From: Monilinia fructicola
Lineage: Eukaryota > Ascomycota > Leotiomycetes > Helotiales > Sclerotiniaceae
Direction: 5' to 3'
DNA length: 64,000 nt
NCBI GenBank assembly: GCA_008692225.1
Contig: VICG01000004.1
Location: forward strand, 62,001-126,000
The translations under genes and the position numbers were made by a program. The notes below the pieces were generated by a model. That model was not told where the DNA came from, ran no database searches, and saw nothing but the letters and a program-made list of their open reading frames with translations. The first letter of the stretch is position 1, and the number at the start of each line of letters is the position of its first letter. Shown piece by piece: positions 1-11,900 of the stretch.

Positions 1-2282
1 GACAATAGACTGCCTTGACTGATTGTTTCGAGATGAGTTGGGAGAGAACATGTGCTCCAAGTGAGCCGGTAGCGCCAGTCAAAATCTTTCGTTATTGTTA
101 GTAAGCAAAGAATTATTGGTGAACTTCAGAACTTACAATCGTTTCCCCATCCACGACTTGAGAGCCAGGGACATGTTGGTTAAAATGGGAGTATTTTCCA
201 ATCAATTCCTCCATGACCTTGATCTCATCCTTCTGCTCTGATGTTTCGCCTTTTCGAAGAGCATCCAAATGCTCAGCCAATGCTTGCACATTCGGAAATT
301 CAAAAACCACATTTTGGCTTGGTATTTTGGAGGCTAAGTTCACTTCTCGCAATATAATACCTCGTATGGCAATTGCTTGCAGGCTATCAACACCTGCCTC
401 GAAAAAATCGGTATCTTTCTGAAGATGCTGAATCCCAAATCTTTCTTTGAAGATGGCCAACAGAAAGTCTTCTAATTGTTCTCTGTTCAATTGAAGGGCA
501 CCGTTCGAAACCTCGAGCGGCTTCTCAAATCTTTGATACATGGAATCTATCAGATCTTCGAATTTCTTGTAAAAAGCAGGGCGAATCATGGTTCCTTTGT
601 CAGTGCAAGGATATTCAGTACCCACATCTAGAATCTCCACCATCTCTTCAGAGATCTGACTAAACCCCTCAACTCTCGAATTTGCGGCAGAGACAACTGG
701 CAAGAGTGTTTTCAATATGGCTTCTTTGCTTAAACCAGCTGCTTTGTCACTTGGAATAATGATCAAGCCGGGAAATGCACGGCCAACACCAAACACACAT
801 GCTTCCCTTACCAGTTCGTGTTCTCTAACCTGGTGTTCGTAAGTGATTGGAAGGACCTTCTCTCCATTGACTAGCGTAATGCGATCATCCAATCGTCCGA
901 GATATTTCCAAGCATTTGGAATTGTAGGATGAGGAGTAAACAAATCACTCGTTTTGAACGAATTTGGCGGGTCTTGAGAATTTGAAGTGACCTTTGAAGG
1001 TAATCCGTCCAATACCACACATTCAAATGTATTTGCTGCCCGTGGCGCCATTTGAATATATGGCACGCATGATGGTAGCGGACGAACATAGTTCCATGCT
1101 GTATCTTCTCGTGGACGAAACGAGGTCATGAGCTGGCCAATCTCGGTTCTGCATGATACATCAGAATCGAATATGAGGTTGAAGTTAATGATAGTATAAA
1201 TCAAACTTACGCGCCATAATGTCCAACCAAATAAACGCCAGCTTGGGTCAATCGGTCCCCGAGATCATCAGGGCAACTGCTTCCACCGAATAAGACTAAT
1301 TTGCATTTACGCAAAGCTTCTATCCCAGCTTCCGACTCCGCAAGCAGCTTCAACGCATAAGGCACACCATGAAAACTTTCCGGGTTCACTGCCGCCATTG
1401 CTTCGATCAAGTTATTTCCCGTCAATGGCAAATTGGCATTGAACATGGAAATCTCCTTCGCCGAGTAGACTGCTCTAAAGAACGATGAAAGTCCATGGTT
1501 ATGATACAGAGGTAGTGTCAAAAATGCCCTGTATCCAAAACTGTTGGAGTAGTTTGAAAGACACGCCGCATGTGTTTGAAAAATTGGTTTCGGGAGTCCT
1601 GTTGAACCCGATGAATGGATGATGAATGAATTACGGCTTGAATCAGAAGGATTTCCTGTAGATCGAGGAAACCGTGGATGCAATGGGGCTTTGATATCAT
1701 ATTGGGACTGCTTCAGCAATGGATATTGAGATAGTTCAAGCTCGGCTTGGATTGATTTGATAACTCCCTGGTGATTATCTGAGCTGATAATTCGTTTACA
1801 ATTTGTCTTGTTGAGAAGAGATATATATGCTTCTGGTGCTAATCTATTAGAGAGCAACAAAATTGCGAAGCCCAGACGTGTCAAGGCAAAGATAGTAGCA
1901 ACATAATCCAGATTTGATGGTGCTAGAAGGGCAACAACTTCTGCATCGGGTCCCTTCTCTGACTATATTATCATCAGTAGGATTCCAAATACTTGATGTG
2001 CATACTAACACTGGGAATGAGACCAATTGATGAGTATGTATTTGCACCATGATCAGCAAATCGATCAAGGTCCCTCGCTGTGTAATGGACATAATCCGAT
2101 TTTCCCCTTAAGCTTCCAGGATATGCTACTAATGGGGTATCTGGAATTGTTTGACTTTGGTTGTAGATCAAGTCATCGACAGTATATAGAGGCCGATGTG
2201 GTATAGCCTTTGCTGCTTGGGATGGATTCTCTAACCTCTCATGAGGTGATGTAAAGGTCCTAGCCTCGACTAATGCCGGCAT
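1..2282 (-). CDS. NRPS-like adenylate-forming reductase (A-T-R), 5' part, truncated by window edge
   Basis: A non-canonical single-module NRPS-like enzyme expected to adenylate a carboxylic acid, load it on a phosphopantetheine arm and release it reductively as aldehyde or alcohol. Exons read on the minus strand at 2282-2010, 1956-1211, 1148-137 and 85-1, with canonical donors and acceptors; joining exons 2 and 3 restores the A-domain motif GHYGATE. Visible in order: A-domain core HSSGSTGLPKP near residue 205, YGATEIG, carrier-protein motif DFFEAGVDSLQA near residue 590 with the Ser that takes the arm, and the start of the NAD(P)-binding reductase fold, ILTGATGSLGAHV, at 85-1. The rest of the reductase lies outside the window. 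The first donor/acceptor pair has two near-equivalent choices (2-bp difference). No condensation domain precedes the A domain. Substrate cannot be read; alpha-aminoadipate or aryl-acid reductase relatives are the alternatives. Confidence 0.85.
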
Positions 2283-2569
2283 GATTCTGAAATTCAGAAT
2301 AAGAATAGATATGGTGACTTGTATGTAGATGGGTTGTTGGATTGATGAGGCTTGTTGCCCAAAAGTATCACGTTCAATGCACTATAAATGACTGGAGGAA
2401 CAATTTGTTGTTGGATATATCAAGGTGCACAGCATAAACCAACATCCGTGCCCCACATGCATATCCGAGATCCGGAACTAGGAAAACGGGGAATTTCAAG
2501 TTATTAGCTTAATCATAGAATAACAAACAGAAAGCAGGGCGGTGGTAATGGCAATGGCAATTGCGATGG

Positions 2570-5369
2570 TTAATATCCGGAGTTGTTAGCCATTCCCATC
2601 TCCCACTGTTCGTTTTGTTCCCCTGTGAAAAGAAAGTCTAAACCAGCCACTCCACCTGTAACCTATTTTGGTATAAGCACACGTCCCATTGAAGTTTCAT
2701 ACAATAATCAACTTACCAAGGAATCAAACTCTCCCCAGCTAGTGAGAGGGTCCATAGTCACTGATGGACTTGACTCGAGATACTCGCGATCGGCGCCATC
2801 GATTGAACCTGCAGTTGCGATAACCCCATTCAATAACCCAGGAGCCCCATTTGGCACAGTAGCACGGTTTGGTTGGGAGCCACCCGTGATCTGGGTGGCT
2901 TGAGGTCCGTAGTGTTTCCTCTGTTCTTGGCGGTCGTTAATAGCCTCGAGTCTGAGCTCCTCAAGGACTACACTGTATCTTTGCGCCAAAGATTCATTTT
3001 TGGCTCTAGACGAGATCTGTGAATGGCAGCGAACAGCAGCTTCGAAATACTCGTTGTATTCTTCTTGAGGCTGAAAGCGGTGTTGGATTGTGTACACATA
3101 AAGCACTACAACCGCACAGAATGCAAAATAATGCGTGAACTAAGTACGTCAGTAGTGTTCTAATTCAGCAATGAGAAGAGGGTGACTTACCCAGAAAGCC
3201 TGATACATCTGCCCGACCTCTGTTAAATGATTAACGATTTTAGTAATTTCAATCGCAGCTTGTAAACAGCTGATCACGTTTTTGTCCATAGGAGCACCGT
3301 TCGAAGTTCCTCTAGAGTGATGCGAATTTCTTTTGTAGAGACTAGCGAAATCTCTCAACAGAAATGGTCGATGAACTAAGATAAGTGCATGCCAGTAGGA
3401 GAGATTTAAAACATTTCTTTGACGTTGAAATATAGGTATCAATAGAGATGTATCTACACCCTCTGCATCAAGAAATCCAGCGAATTTCGTGCGCCATTCA
3501 TGGAGAGCTCTGCTATATTTGTCGGCTAGAGAAAGACGAACAGTGGAAGGTGGCGGACGAATGGAATAGAGATCGCGGAGAATATGGCTGATTATCTGGG
3601 ACAACCTGAAAAGAGCTGAGTACAGTTGGATACGTTGTATATTCTTGAACTCACATTGCATGAGCGATTGGAGCCATCATGATTGATTGAGCCCTAGATT
3701 TATTGACGTGAACATGTCTTGAGGTAAGATCTGAATCATTGACACAGCTCGGGAGTTCCTAAAATTTAGTCTTAGTATTATGTCGAGTAGCATCCTGGTA
3801 TAAGCGCAGCTCACTTGATCTATATCATCATCGTGGAAGGTCCGGGGTCTTCCAAGAGCTGCACTTAGGTAATTGTCGAGTGTGTATGCACACCAAAAGA
3901 CCCGCTTTCTACACTCCATTTCAATCATATCCACATTAATTTGAGACTCTAGACGTCTCTTGCGGTGTATTCCGAGAGCAAGGATCAGATGGGCCGTTGT
4001 TCCAAACAAGCTCCAACAATGATTGACCCTTGATTGCGACAAGAGATAGAAACATTGACAGAGACGAGCTTGAACGCTGGTTAGAAGAACTCCTCCAGTT
4101 TCTGATGTTAACTGACGATCAGCGGCATGGAAGTATCGGGAACTGTAGTACTGTTAGTTTAAAGCCATAAAGAGTTATCGTACAAATTTGGAGCAGCATC
4201 TAATAGCCAAGACTCTCGTTCTAGATCTGAAAACTATCTATGTTTGAAGAGAGGTAGATTTCTGAATATGACTTAACATTCAGGATAGATTCAAGGGTCA
4301 AGAATCTCCCATGGTCAGATTGCAATCCTGACTATTAGATACCCTATTATAATTCATTACCTCGTATCAACATCGTTCGATCTATCAACACCTGGCATGT
4401 AATCTTTTGCTTGGGCAAAAACCATGAATAATAGGGCAGTTCGACCTTTAGCTCCGCCCTTCCGCTGGAAGGTCCCCAAGTTGTCGTAAAACTCGTCAAC
4501 CCATGCTTCCAGAGTTGGGCGGTGCAAAAAAGCGATGGGTTGGCACCGCAAAATCGAAGTATCTTGCGACAAGGCTCTTAGCATCCGGTTTAGGGGGTAG
4601 AACAAAGAAGGATGGGTCATAATCTGGCAAGGGGGCATCCCAAAAGGTGAATATTGATGAATTGTGAGAAAGGGTGACTTCTTGATGAAGTTTTTTCTGT
4701 ACACGAAGGAGAAATGAGGCTCCGGAGGAAGGTCCCACGTAGTGTCCTTGCAGATCTGTTTGTGGGGGCTCTGGTGAGTTTCGAGAGGACTGCATTCTTG
4801 AATTTGCATCAAAGTTTTCACCAATACCAGGCTGGAGCCGGGCCAATGTTGATGCAGCTACAGCTACATCGTGTGGTATGGTGCCAAATTCTCCCATCAA
4901 CGGGTTTTGAAATGCATTGTGATATTCTTGGAAAGGCTTGGCTATTTCAATCACGTGCCCATGCCCAATGTTCGCAGAGCTCCCAGCATTTTCAGAAACA
5001 GCTCCCTGGTGGTTGGATTGTTCTTTCTCTCTGTCGTGATAGGAGGTATTTTGCCACGTCGGTAAGCTGCGGTGAATTCACAAACCAAGCCAGCAGACGT
5101 ACACAGGCTGCAAGGTTGATTTCCGCTGCATCTTGTCTTTTTTCCTTGAAATGGATTCGTCAGACGTTTTTCTGTAACGTCAGGTTTTTCTCTTACCTTT
5201 TGCAACGATCACAAGCTCGACTTACACGTATTCTTTCGGCTTCATCTCTTTTCCGTCTTTTGGCTGCGGGTGCCGGCTGAGACTCTGCACTTTCATTCCT
5301 TCGATGGACATTCTCCACATTTGGCGGAGAATTTGCCAAGGAGTTTGGTTGTCGATTTTCCGCCATCAT
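2570..5369 (-). CDS. Zn2Cys6 transcription factor with fungal MHR domain (three apparent frameshifts)
   Basis: Nuclear DNA-binding regulator of the fungal Zn2Cys6 class. Exons: 5369-5197, 5144-4361, 4142-3815, 3758-3655, 3605-3191, 3139-2717, 2662-2570. The zinc cluster is split by the first intron and reads Cys-X2-Cys-X6-Cys-X5-Cys-X2-Cys-X6-Cys (CDRC ... CEFTAAYRRGK). Later landmarks are LQGHYVGPSSG, FLHRPTLEAWVDEFY, RKRVFWCAYTLDNYLS, GRPRTFHDDDIDQ and ELPSCVND, typical of the MHR. ATG at 5369 or 5366 gives about 771 residues. Reading through needs removal of one A from A6 at 5138-5143, one CT unit at 5026-5032 and one base from the six-A run at 4526-4531 (plus strand); with these the total is an exact multiple of three. 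It may be a pseudogene or carry sequence errors. Position next to the dehydratase suggests a pathway regulator, by inference only. Confidence 0.8.
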
Positions 5370-5787
5370 GATCCGCGCATCATAGAGTTCACTCAAGATC
5401 CGAAGTGAATAGGCCTTCCGAAGAGGTCGGCAGGATAATATTTTGTGCAACTATTTGGTTGTCCGGATGTTTGGGGGGTGGTGCGGGGAAGTTAATTCTC
5501 CGGCTGGTTGATACAAATGACAGGGGGTTCGGATATCATACTCGTGGCCCCACAGATACATTTCCGAGTTTAGCCGCGAGCATATATCCGTAAACCTATA
5601 ATTCTCATCGATATCAAAGTCGATAACCTTAATCCTGGCTCAATTAGATATTTGCCTACCTAGGTATGCCTTCGCATTGAACAATCATTGCATATTGGTT
5701 TGTTGGATAATGTTACAATATGATTTGCTGGAGTACTGTAACTGAGAATTATCGTCTCTTGCCACCTGGTGACTCTCTAATGCTATT
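5370..5787. other. Intergenic spacer, TF promoter / dehydratase 3' flank
   Basis: No gene seen. Holds the upstream region of the Zn2Cys6 gene and the downstream region of the dehydratase gene, both minus strand. Confidence 0.6.
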
Positions 5788-7094
5788 CTACCATTCTCTA
5801 ATTTCACCACCTGGACCAATGAATCCAGGGCTTACCCAAGGGTCAGCTCCTTGCGAAAGTCTACGTACTTGCTCCTCATCAACATCTATGCCAAGTCCTG
5901 GTCCAGTCATCAAATCAATGTAGCCTTTGGTTACCTTCCAAACCTCTGGGTTGGTTGTATAGCTCGTCAGGTCCTGCCCACCAACATTGTAATGAATACC
6001 CAAGCTCATCTCTCCTGAATAACGTGGTTTGACGAAACAGCCGCAATCTGAATGTTTGCTGCCAAAGCAATAGGTCCTAGGGGGCAGTGCGGTGCGAGGG
6101 CAACATCATACGCCTCGGCCATGGCAGCAATCCTCTTCATCTCACTGATGCCACCACAATGACTGATATCTGGCTGCAAGATATCTACAGCACCAGCCTC
6201 TAGGAATGGACGTATGTCCCATCGGCTATGAAGACGTTCACCCAGAGCAATTGGCGTGCTTGTTAGTTGTGATAAGTCCTTGATGCCACCAATATGTTCT
6301 GAGAGAGTAGCGGCTCTTCCAAGAACATTGGTCGATGTGGTTCCAGAGCCTTTGCTAACTGCTTCGCCATTGGCTTGTGAACTCGTCCATGAAAGTCAAC
6401 TCCTACATCCATGCCAAGCTCTTTGACAGCTTTCACTCGTTCTATACAGCTGTCCAAGGCAGATGGTGAATCAAACCATCCAAGATCCTCAGTACCATTC
6501 ATCTTGACTGCTGTGAAGCCTTGGTCTTTCCTGGCTTGGCTACTCTTGTTAATTTCGTCTCTGAGAGGCTTTGAGATAACTTACGCTTGGCTGGCAATAT
6601 CAGAGGGTCTATCCCCACCAATCCACGCATAAACTTTAATCTTGTCCCTGACTTTTCCACCTAGCAATTGATAGATGGGGACGTTCAACCTTCTAGCTAG
6701 AGGTATGTTAGTACAAGGAATTAAACAAATATAGGTTGCATACCCTTCAAATCCCATAGTGCGATATCAATGCCGGATAACGCACTCATGAGAACGGGAC
6801 CTCCACGGTAGAATCCACTCCTCCATGACATTTGCCATATATGCTCAATATCACTGCAATAGTCAGTCACTAGAAAATACCAGTGCATGTTATTCAGAGC
6901 AACTGAAAGTGTACATACTCAGCTTCCATGCCAGTGTATCTCGCAATGTAAGCATCTAAGCAACCTTCAACAGCTTGTGTATGACCTTCAAGAGAGGCTT
7001 CACCCCAACCTACATTGCCAACATCGTCGGTGATTTTGACAAAAAGCCAGCGAGGTGGTACACGAAAGTATTCAATGGATAGTATCTTCGGCAT
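5788..7094 (-). CDS. Enolase-superfamily sugar-acid dehydratase, D-galactonate dehydratase-like (two apparent frameshifts)
   Basis: Predicted to dehydrate a hexonate to the 2-keto-3-deoxy acid. Exons 7094-6919, 6853-6744, 6696-6585, 6530-5788. The N-terminal capping region contains [10 protein letters not shown] and [11 protein letters not shown]; the barrel holds [39 protein letters not shown] with a metal-ligand Asp, FLEEP with the next Glu, IALGER with the third acid, and APHCPLGP. This matches galactonate/gluconate dehydratase-like members of the mandelate racemase subgroup rather than fungal L-galactonate dehydratase LGD1, whose sequence pattern differs. Two extra GA/CT units, at 6301-6307 and 6009-6014, break the frame; without them the gene encodes about 378 residues, normal for the family. 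Substrate stereochemistry is not determinable here. Confidence 0.82.
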
Positions 7095-7351
7095 AGTGAA
7101 CTTCGTGATGATTGCTTAGCTGTGGATGAGTAGCTCAGGACTATATGCATATGGGTGCTTAAATGGGTAGCCGGCTAGTGCCGAGGACCGGAATTAGGGT
7201 GGGGTAGAAAGTTTGTAAATCTGGTAATCCCGGGTAAGTGTGATATCCGCAAATTTTGGAGATCCGGTCATGAACAGGGAGTTGATTTCATTGCAAGATA
7301 TTGGCCTATGGAATCTTCTATTTTGCTATCCAACGAGACCCAGTATTCTAT

Positions 7352-8443
7352 TCATGCAGCACGCAACTTTCTCTGGGCTTCTTTCCAATCCTCCACACTT
7401 TTCCTTAAACTTTCTGGGCTGACCTCATCAAATATATCAACACCGAGCCGTGCAGGGAAGTTATATCGATGGTTCCGGTCCAAGGAAGATATTTTTTGAA
7501 AAACATCCTCTGGCAATTCAAAGTCTGAAAGAAAGAATTAGTTTTAGTGAACTCCTGAAAACAGGCATCAGGATATGACTAACCTTGGAAGTTATCCTTT
7601 ATTCGCTCTGGTGTAACAGATTTGGGAAGAACGATGGTACCGCGCTGAACAGCCCAGCTGATAAGGAGTTGAGCCGGCTGCTTTCCGAGACCTTTCGCCA
7701 AGGAAACCACTGTGGGATCATCTCTACTCCTCTTGGCAAGTTGTAGATGTTGTTACCGAGGGGGCTGTAGGCGGCTACCGCAATATTCTTAGACTTATGC
7801 CACTCCAATAGCTCCGGTTGTTGCAAATAAGGATGTGCCTCAATTTGGTTGACTGCTGGTGGAATTTTTGCGGTCTCTAGCAGGGTTTCGACCTTCTTTC
7901 TGGTGAAGTTGCTAACCCCAATACTTCTGATCTTCCCCTTCTTCACAAGACCTTCTAATGCTGTCCATGTGTCTTTGATTGGGACATCGATTACTATGAT
8001 CTCCTCTGTTTTCGGATCAACTGGAAACCTTTCTTCGGACTTAGGGAATGCAACCGGCCAGTGGATGAGATAAAGGTCAAGGTAATCGGTTTGGAGGTCT
8101 CGTAAGGTTGTATCGAGTGCGGCTTCTACATCTTCAGGTTTGTGATCTGTATTCCATAATTTACCCGTGATCTAAACATAATCAAATCAGCACATAACTA
8201 GCAAAGGGGCAAAATCTCGTTACTCACAAATATGTCATTTCTGTCTATCCCTGATGCTTTGATTCCCTCTCCGACTTCTGTTTCATTCCCATATACCGCG
8301 GCTGCATCAATATGACGATATCCCGCCTTGAGAGCATATGCTACAGCCTCTTTGACTTCATTTGGTTTTGACTGCCAGGTACCCAAGCCAACAGCCGGTA
8401 TACTGTATCCTGAGTTCAACTTGATAGAGCGATTAAGGGCCAT
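7352..8443 (-). CDS. Aldo/keto reductase, glycerol dehydrogenase/aldehyde reductase type (one apparent frameshift)
   Basis: NAD(P)H-dependent cytosolic reductase. Exons 8443-8228, 8171-7584, 7524-7352. N-terminal GLGTWQSK begins the barrel; the catalytic tetrad is visible as Asp and Tyr in IDAAAVYGNE, Lys in ITGKLWNTDH and His in LIHWPVAFP. IGVSNFTRKKVE and VNQIEAHPYLQQ follow, then AAYSPLGNN, then the cofactor motif VLPKSVTPERIKDNF. An extra CT unit at 7721-7725 breaks the frame after NNIYNLP; without it the product is 324 residues, typical of AKRs. In fungal galacturonate catabolism an AKR reduces glyceraldehyde to glycerol (or galacturonate to galactonate); next to the aldolase and dehydratase, either job is possible. 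It was probably divergent from the aldolase now at 17722. Confidence 0.85.
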
Positions 8444-8616
8444 GGTGAAATGAAATGGGGAGCTGTCCGTCAGGGTTGTGATGTAACATGGTGGCAGATA
8501 CTCGACATTTTAAAGACCCATCAAAACTACTGTGGGGTACACCAGTACAACAGCATGGTCGATGATGTCTTCTCGGTTTATCCGTAGTAGCCCGGGTATG
8601 CTTTTCCGTTTGCCTT

Positions 8617-8625
8617 GGTGGATGA
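8617..8625. repeat. Left target-site duplication, 9 bp (GGTGGATGA)
   Basis: GGTGGATGA here is repeated exactly at 17513-17521, bracketing the 8.9 kb inverted-repeat element. A 9-bp duplication is the usual size for Mutator-like elements. The two bases before this copy make TTGGTGG, whose complement CCACCAA resembles the CCNCCAA box described for fungal galacturonate regulators; the right copy lacks those bases. Confidence 0.7.
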
Positions 8626-8632
8626 GGTATGT

Positions 8633-8659
8633 AGGTCGGATGGACGTCCATCTGAGCTC
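8633..8659 (+). repeat. Left terminal inverted repeat core, 27 bp
   Basis: Starts AGGTCGGATGGACGTCC and ends CTGAGCTC; its exact reverse complement is at 17478-17504. The core contains the self-complementary ATGGACGTCCAT. Imperfect similarity extends outward to 8626 and inward to about 8750. Confidence 0.9.
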
Positions 8660-8981
8660 ATATGGACCTGTGGGGCATCACTTAAAAAAAAAAAGGTCAA
8701 CCGCAAAACGTCGCGCAGGTCCACCCGACCTTTTGCCGAATTCATAACTTTGTGCAATATGGATCCACATCGTAGTTCTAAACGTTTCGAAAACGTTTAG
8801 AAAACATTTAGATAGCATTATTATACAATTGATTCACTCCCAATCACCGTATTTATTTATCTTTTTTAACACGTTTATCAAACGTTTAGAAAACATTTCG
8901 AAAACGTTTAAATAATGATTCTTATTCCTTTCATTTATAGATTTTTCCTTTCTTTCTTTCATTTATTGTTCTCTTTTCAAA

Positions 8982-11900
8982 ATGCATTCTATCACTTGGT
9001 TACGTCGTTCTTGTCTTGCTACAATACACGAATTAGGTATCACCCTACCAGAAGGAGAACATTTATATTCTAATTGGGATACCGAATTAGTTGGAAGAAG
9101 AATTGTTGAGGATGAACTACCAGAATTATATCCTTTGGATGAAAATATTCAAGTAAGATTATTTGAACACATTTTTAACTCGTTTCTAAAACGTTTTCTA
9201 ATCGTTTATAAATAGGAAGCAATAGATAATCTTCAAGAGAATCCAATATTTCTACTTTCAGATAGAGCACAAGAACCATTAAGTGTTGAACAAATCAATT
9301 ATGTGATTGATTGCCCATTATATCCCTTTACTTCAGAACGAGGAATTGGCAATTTAATCAATGTACATGAATTGACACCTGAGCAAGCAGATAAAGTATG
9401 TTCAAAGGTATGTATATCCTAAATGTTTTCAAAACGTTTAGAAACCATTTAGAAAACGTTTCGAAAGCATTTTTAAAGCATTTTTAAAGCATTTTGTTAA
9501 TAAATTATAATTAGATTCAATATTCAACACACATACAAATCGATCACTTCACAGGAAAACTACCATTTCACATTGGATGGGAGGTATTCAGGTTAAACGT
9601 ACAATCAAAAAATGCAGCGGAATAAATGCATGTCTTCATGCATCAAATTATATTTCTAGTTTGCATACTAGTTGGACATCAAGCGATTGGGAAGACAAAC
9701 GGATTCGAACACATTTTAGTCAACGTGTTTTTGCTGAGGAATATAATGCTGGTTTGGGACAAAAAGAAACATTAACGTATGTATCATTATGAAAACGTTT
9801 TGAAAATATTTCGAAAACGTTTAGAATACGTTTTTTATTACTATTTTCTAACTCATCCTCTTTAGAACTTATCATACAGTTAAAAAGCATTTTGAAAAGT
9901 ATGGCTGTGGATTCTACAAAATTGATTCTAATACTGGGGAGATAATACTATGCGATGGAGTACTAGAAGTTCGACATTTTAATACTATAGTAAGTTTAAT
10001 TACATTCTAAACGTTTTAAAAACGTTTTCGAAGTGTGTTGAAGCTGATTTTTGATTAGAACTTTAATGGTGATGCACGTTATTATATATGCTGCAATAAA
10101 ATAACTAATAATAATGAATTCTTTCAACATTATTATTATACTATCAATTCAACAAGACCAATCAATTGGGAATATATGATGGATTTATTAACTTACGGAT
10201 TTTACCCTAATTAACCATCTGAATGCTTTCAAGTATTTGGTACTTAAACACGTCGAAGTGATTGTGGTACGTCTTCAACTTCTATTTAATTTATTTTTAA
10301 TTTATTTTTAATTTATTTTTAATTTATATTGAAAACGTTTTCAAAACGTTTTTAAATCGTTTTTACATCGTTTTCAATTCATTTTTGTATCTTATTTATT
10401 AATAGTTTTTTAAGTGTTCCTCATCATGATGAAAATCAACCATTGTAATGTATTGAATGTAATATAACATTCAATATTATTGTTCTAATCAATCTTTAAG
10501 ATCACCCTTATATTTTGATTATTTTTTATAATGAACATATATATGTGCCTCCACCACCATCCCGAAATCCTGTTTTATTAATTAAATTAATTATTAATCA
10601 AATTAAAAACTTTATTAACTTTAAACATGGGTATTATAAATAATTTATATTTTATATTTATTTAATAAGAAAAACGAAAAATTAATACAATTTGTAAATA
10701 ATATCATTGCAAGTGAAGGAATAAATCAACTCTATCAAAAGTTGAATATCAAGCAATTAATAAATGCACATCCTGTATAGAATAACAAATCAAAAATTCA
10801 AGTAATTGCAATACTGGAACAGATTGATAGGTATTCTTACGATGTTGAATAAGCTAATAAGTAATATATTCAAAACGTTTAATAAACGTTTTTTAAATGT
10901 TTTTTAAATGTTTTCAAATTTATTAATTAATATTATTAGGTGTATGGTATAATAATTATAAAGCTAATCATTACAATAAATTCGGAATATAATAATATAT
11001 TTGACGAATATATAATTATAGTGATCGTCAAGAAATTCATTGTTTTTATTTGGATTAAGCATTATATTTGAAAAATCTTGATACTTTTTAAATAAATACC
11101 AGTTATAAACGTACAGCTGGCAAATAGCGTAAAGTCATTTTTGCTTAATATATAGAGTAAGAAAATATTGATTAATGTATATAGTATATTCACTTCGAAA
11201 ATACTTTATAAATGTTTTTTGATTATATATTAACCATTTTATAATAACTCAGCTTTCACGGGTATATACTAATGTTGAAATTGTTGAGGGTTTCTACCAA
11301 CTTTTCAAAAATTGATATCGATGTATTAATGAAGCATTGGAAAATGCTGATCAATTACTTTTTCACTTTCATTATATTCATAGGAATAGAATTAAAGCAA
11401 TTGTGGTGGATATATGTGTAAAATAAGTAAATGGTAAGTAAATTTTATTTTCTAAATGTTTAGAAAACGTTTTTTAAACGTTTAGAAAACGTTTAATTAA
11501 TATTCAATGAATTTTTAATTAATATATTAATAATGATTTAGGTTGGGGTTGTTTCTTAAGTGATATTGATTTATAGTATTGTTTATGGTAATTTTTATAT
11601 TTAATCTACTATGATTTATTGCTTGGTATATTATTAAAGAGGAATTGATAATAGTATTATTGCAAATGATGATTATACAAATCTTTTAAAAGATATAAGT
11701 ATTGCAAAATCAAAAAACGATTGTTATGTATTATTAGAATGTGTTTGATAGGATTAGTAGGTTTTTACATCTCTATCTTTAAACGTTTAGAAAACGTTTA
11801 AAAAACGTTTATTAACAGTTTTATTTTTAAGTTCAGATATGATAGAATAATGCACTCATAAAGAATGGGATTGGATTATTTTGGGTTTAAATAAGTAATT

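Noticed and set aside
4955..5040. Extra intron in the Zn2Cys6 gene instead of a frame break
   Set aside because: Available donors (GTTTCT, GTGATT) are poor and would remove coding-like sequence; a single extra CT unit restores frame and the total length.
4357..5205. Programmed ribosomal frameshifting in the Zn2Cys6 gene
   Set aside because: Three separate breaks of two kinds, with no slippery heptamer-plus-structure pattern, and the same class of break in unrelated genes.
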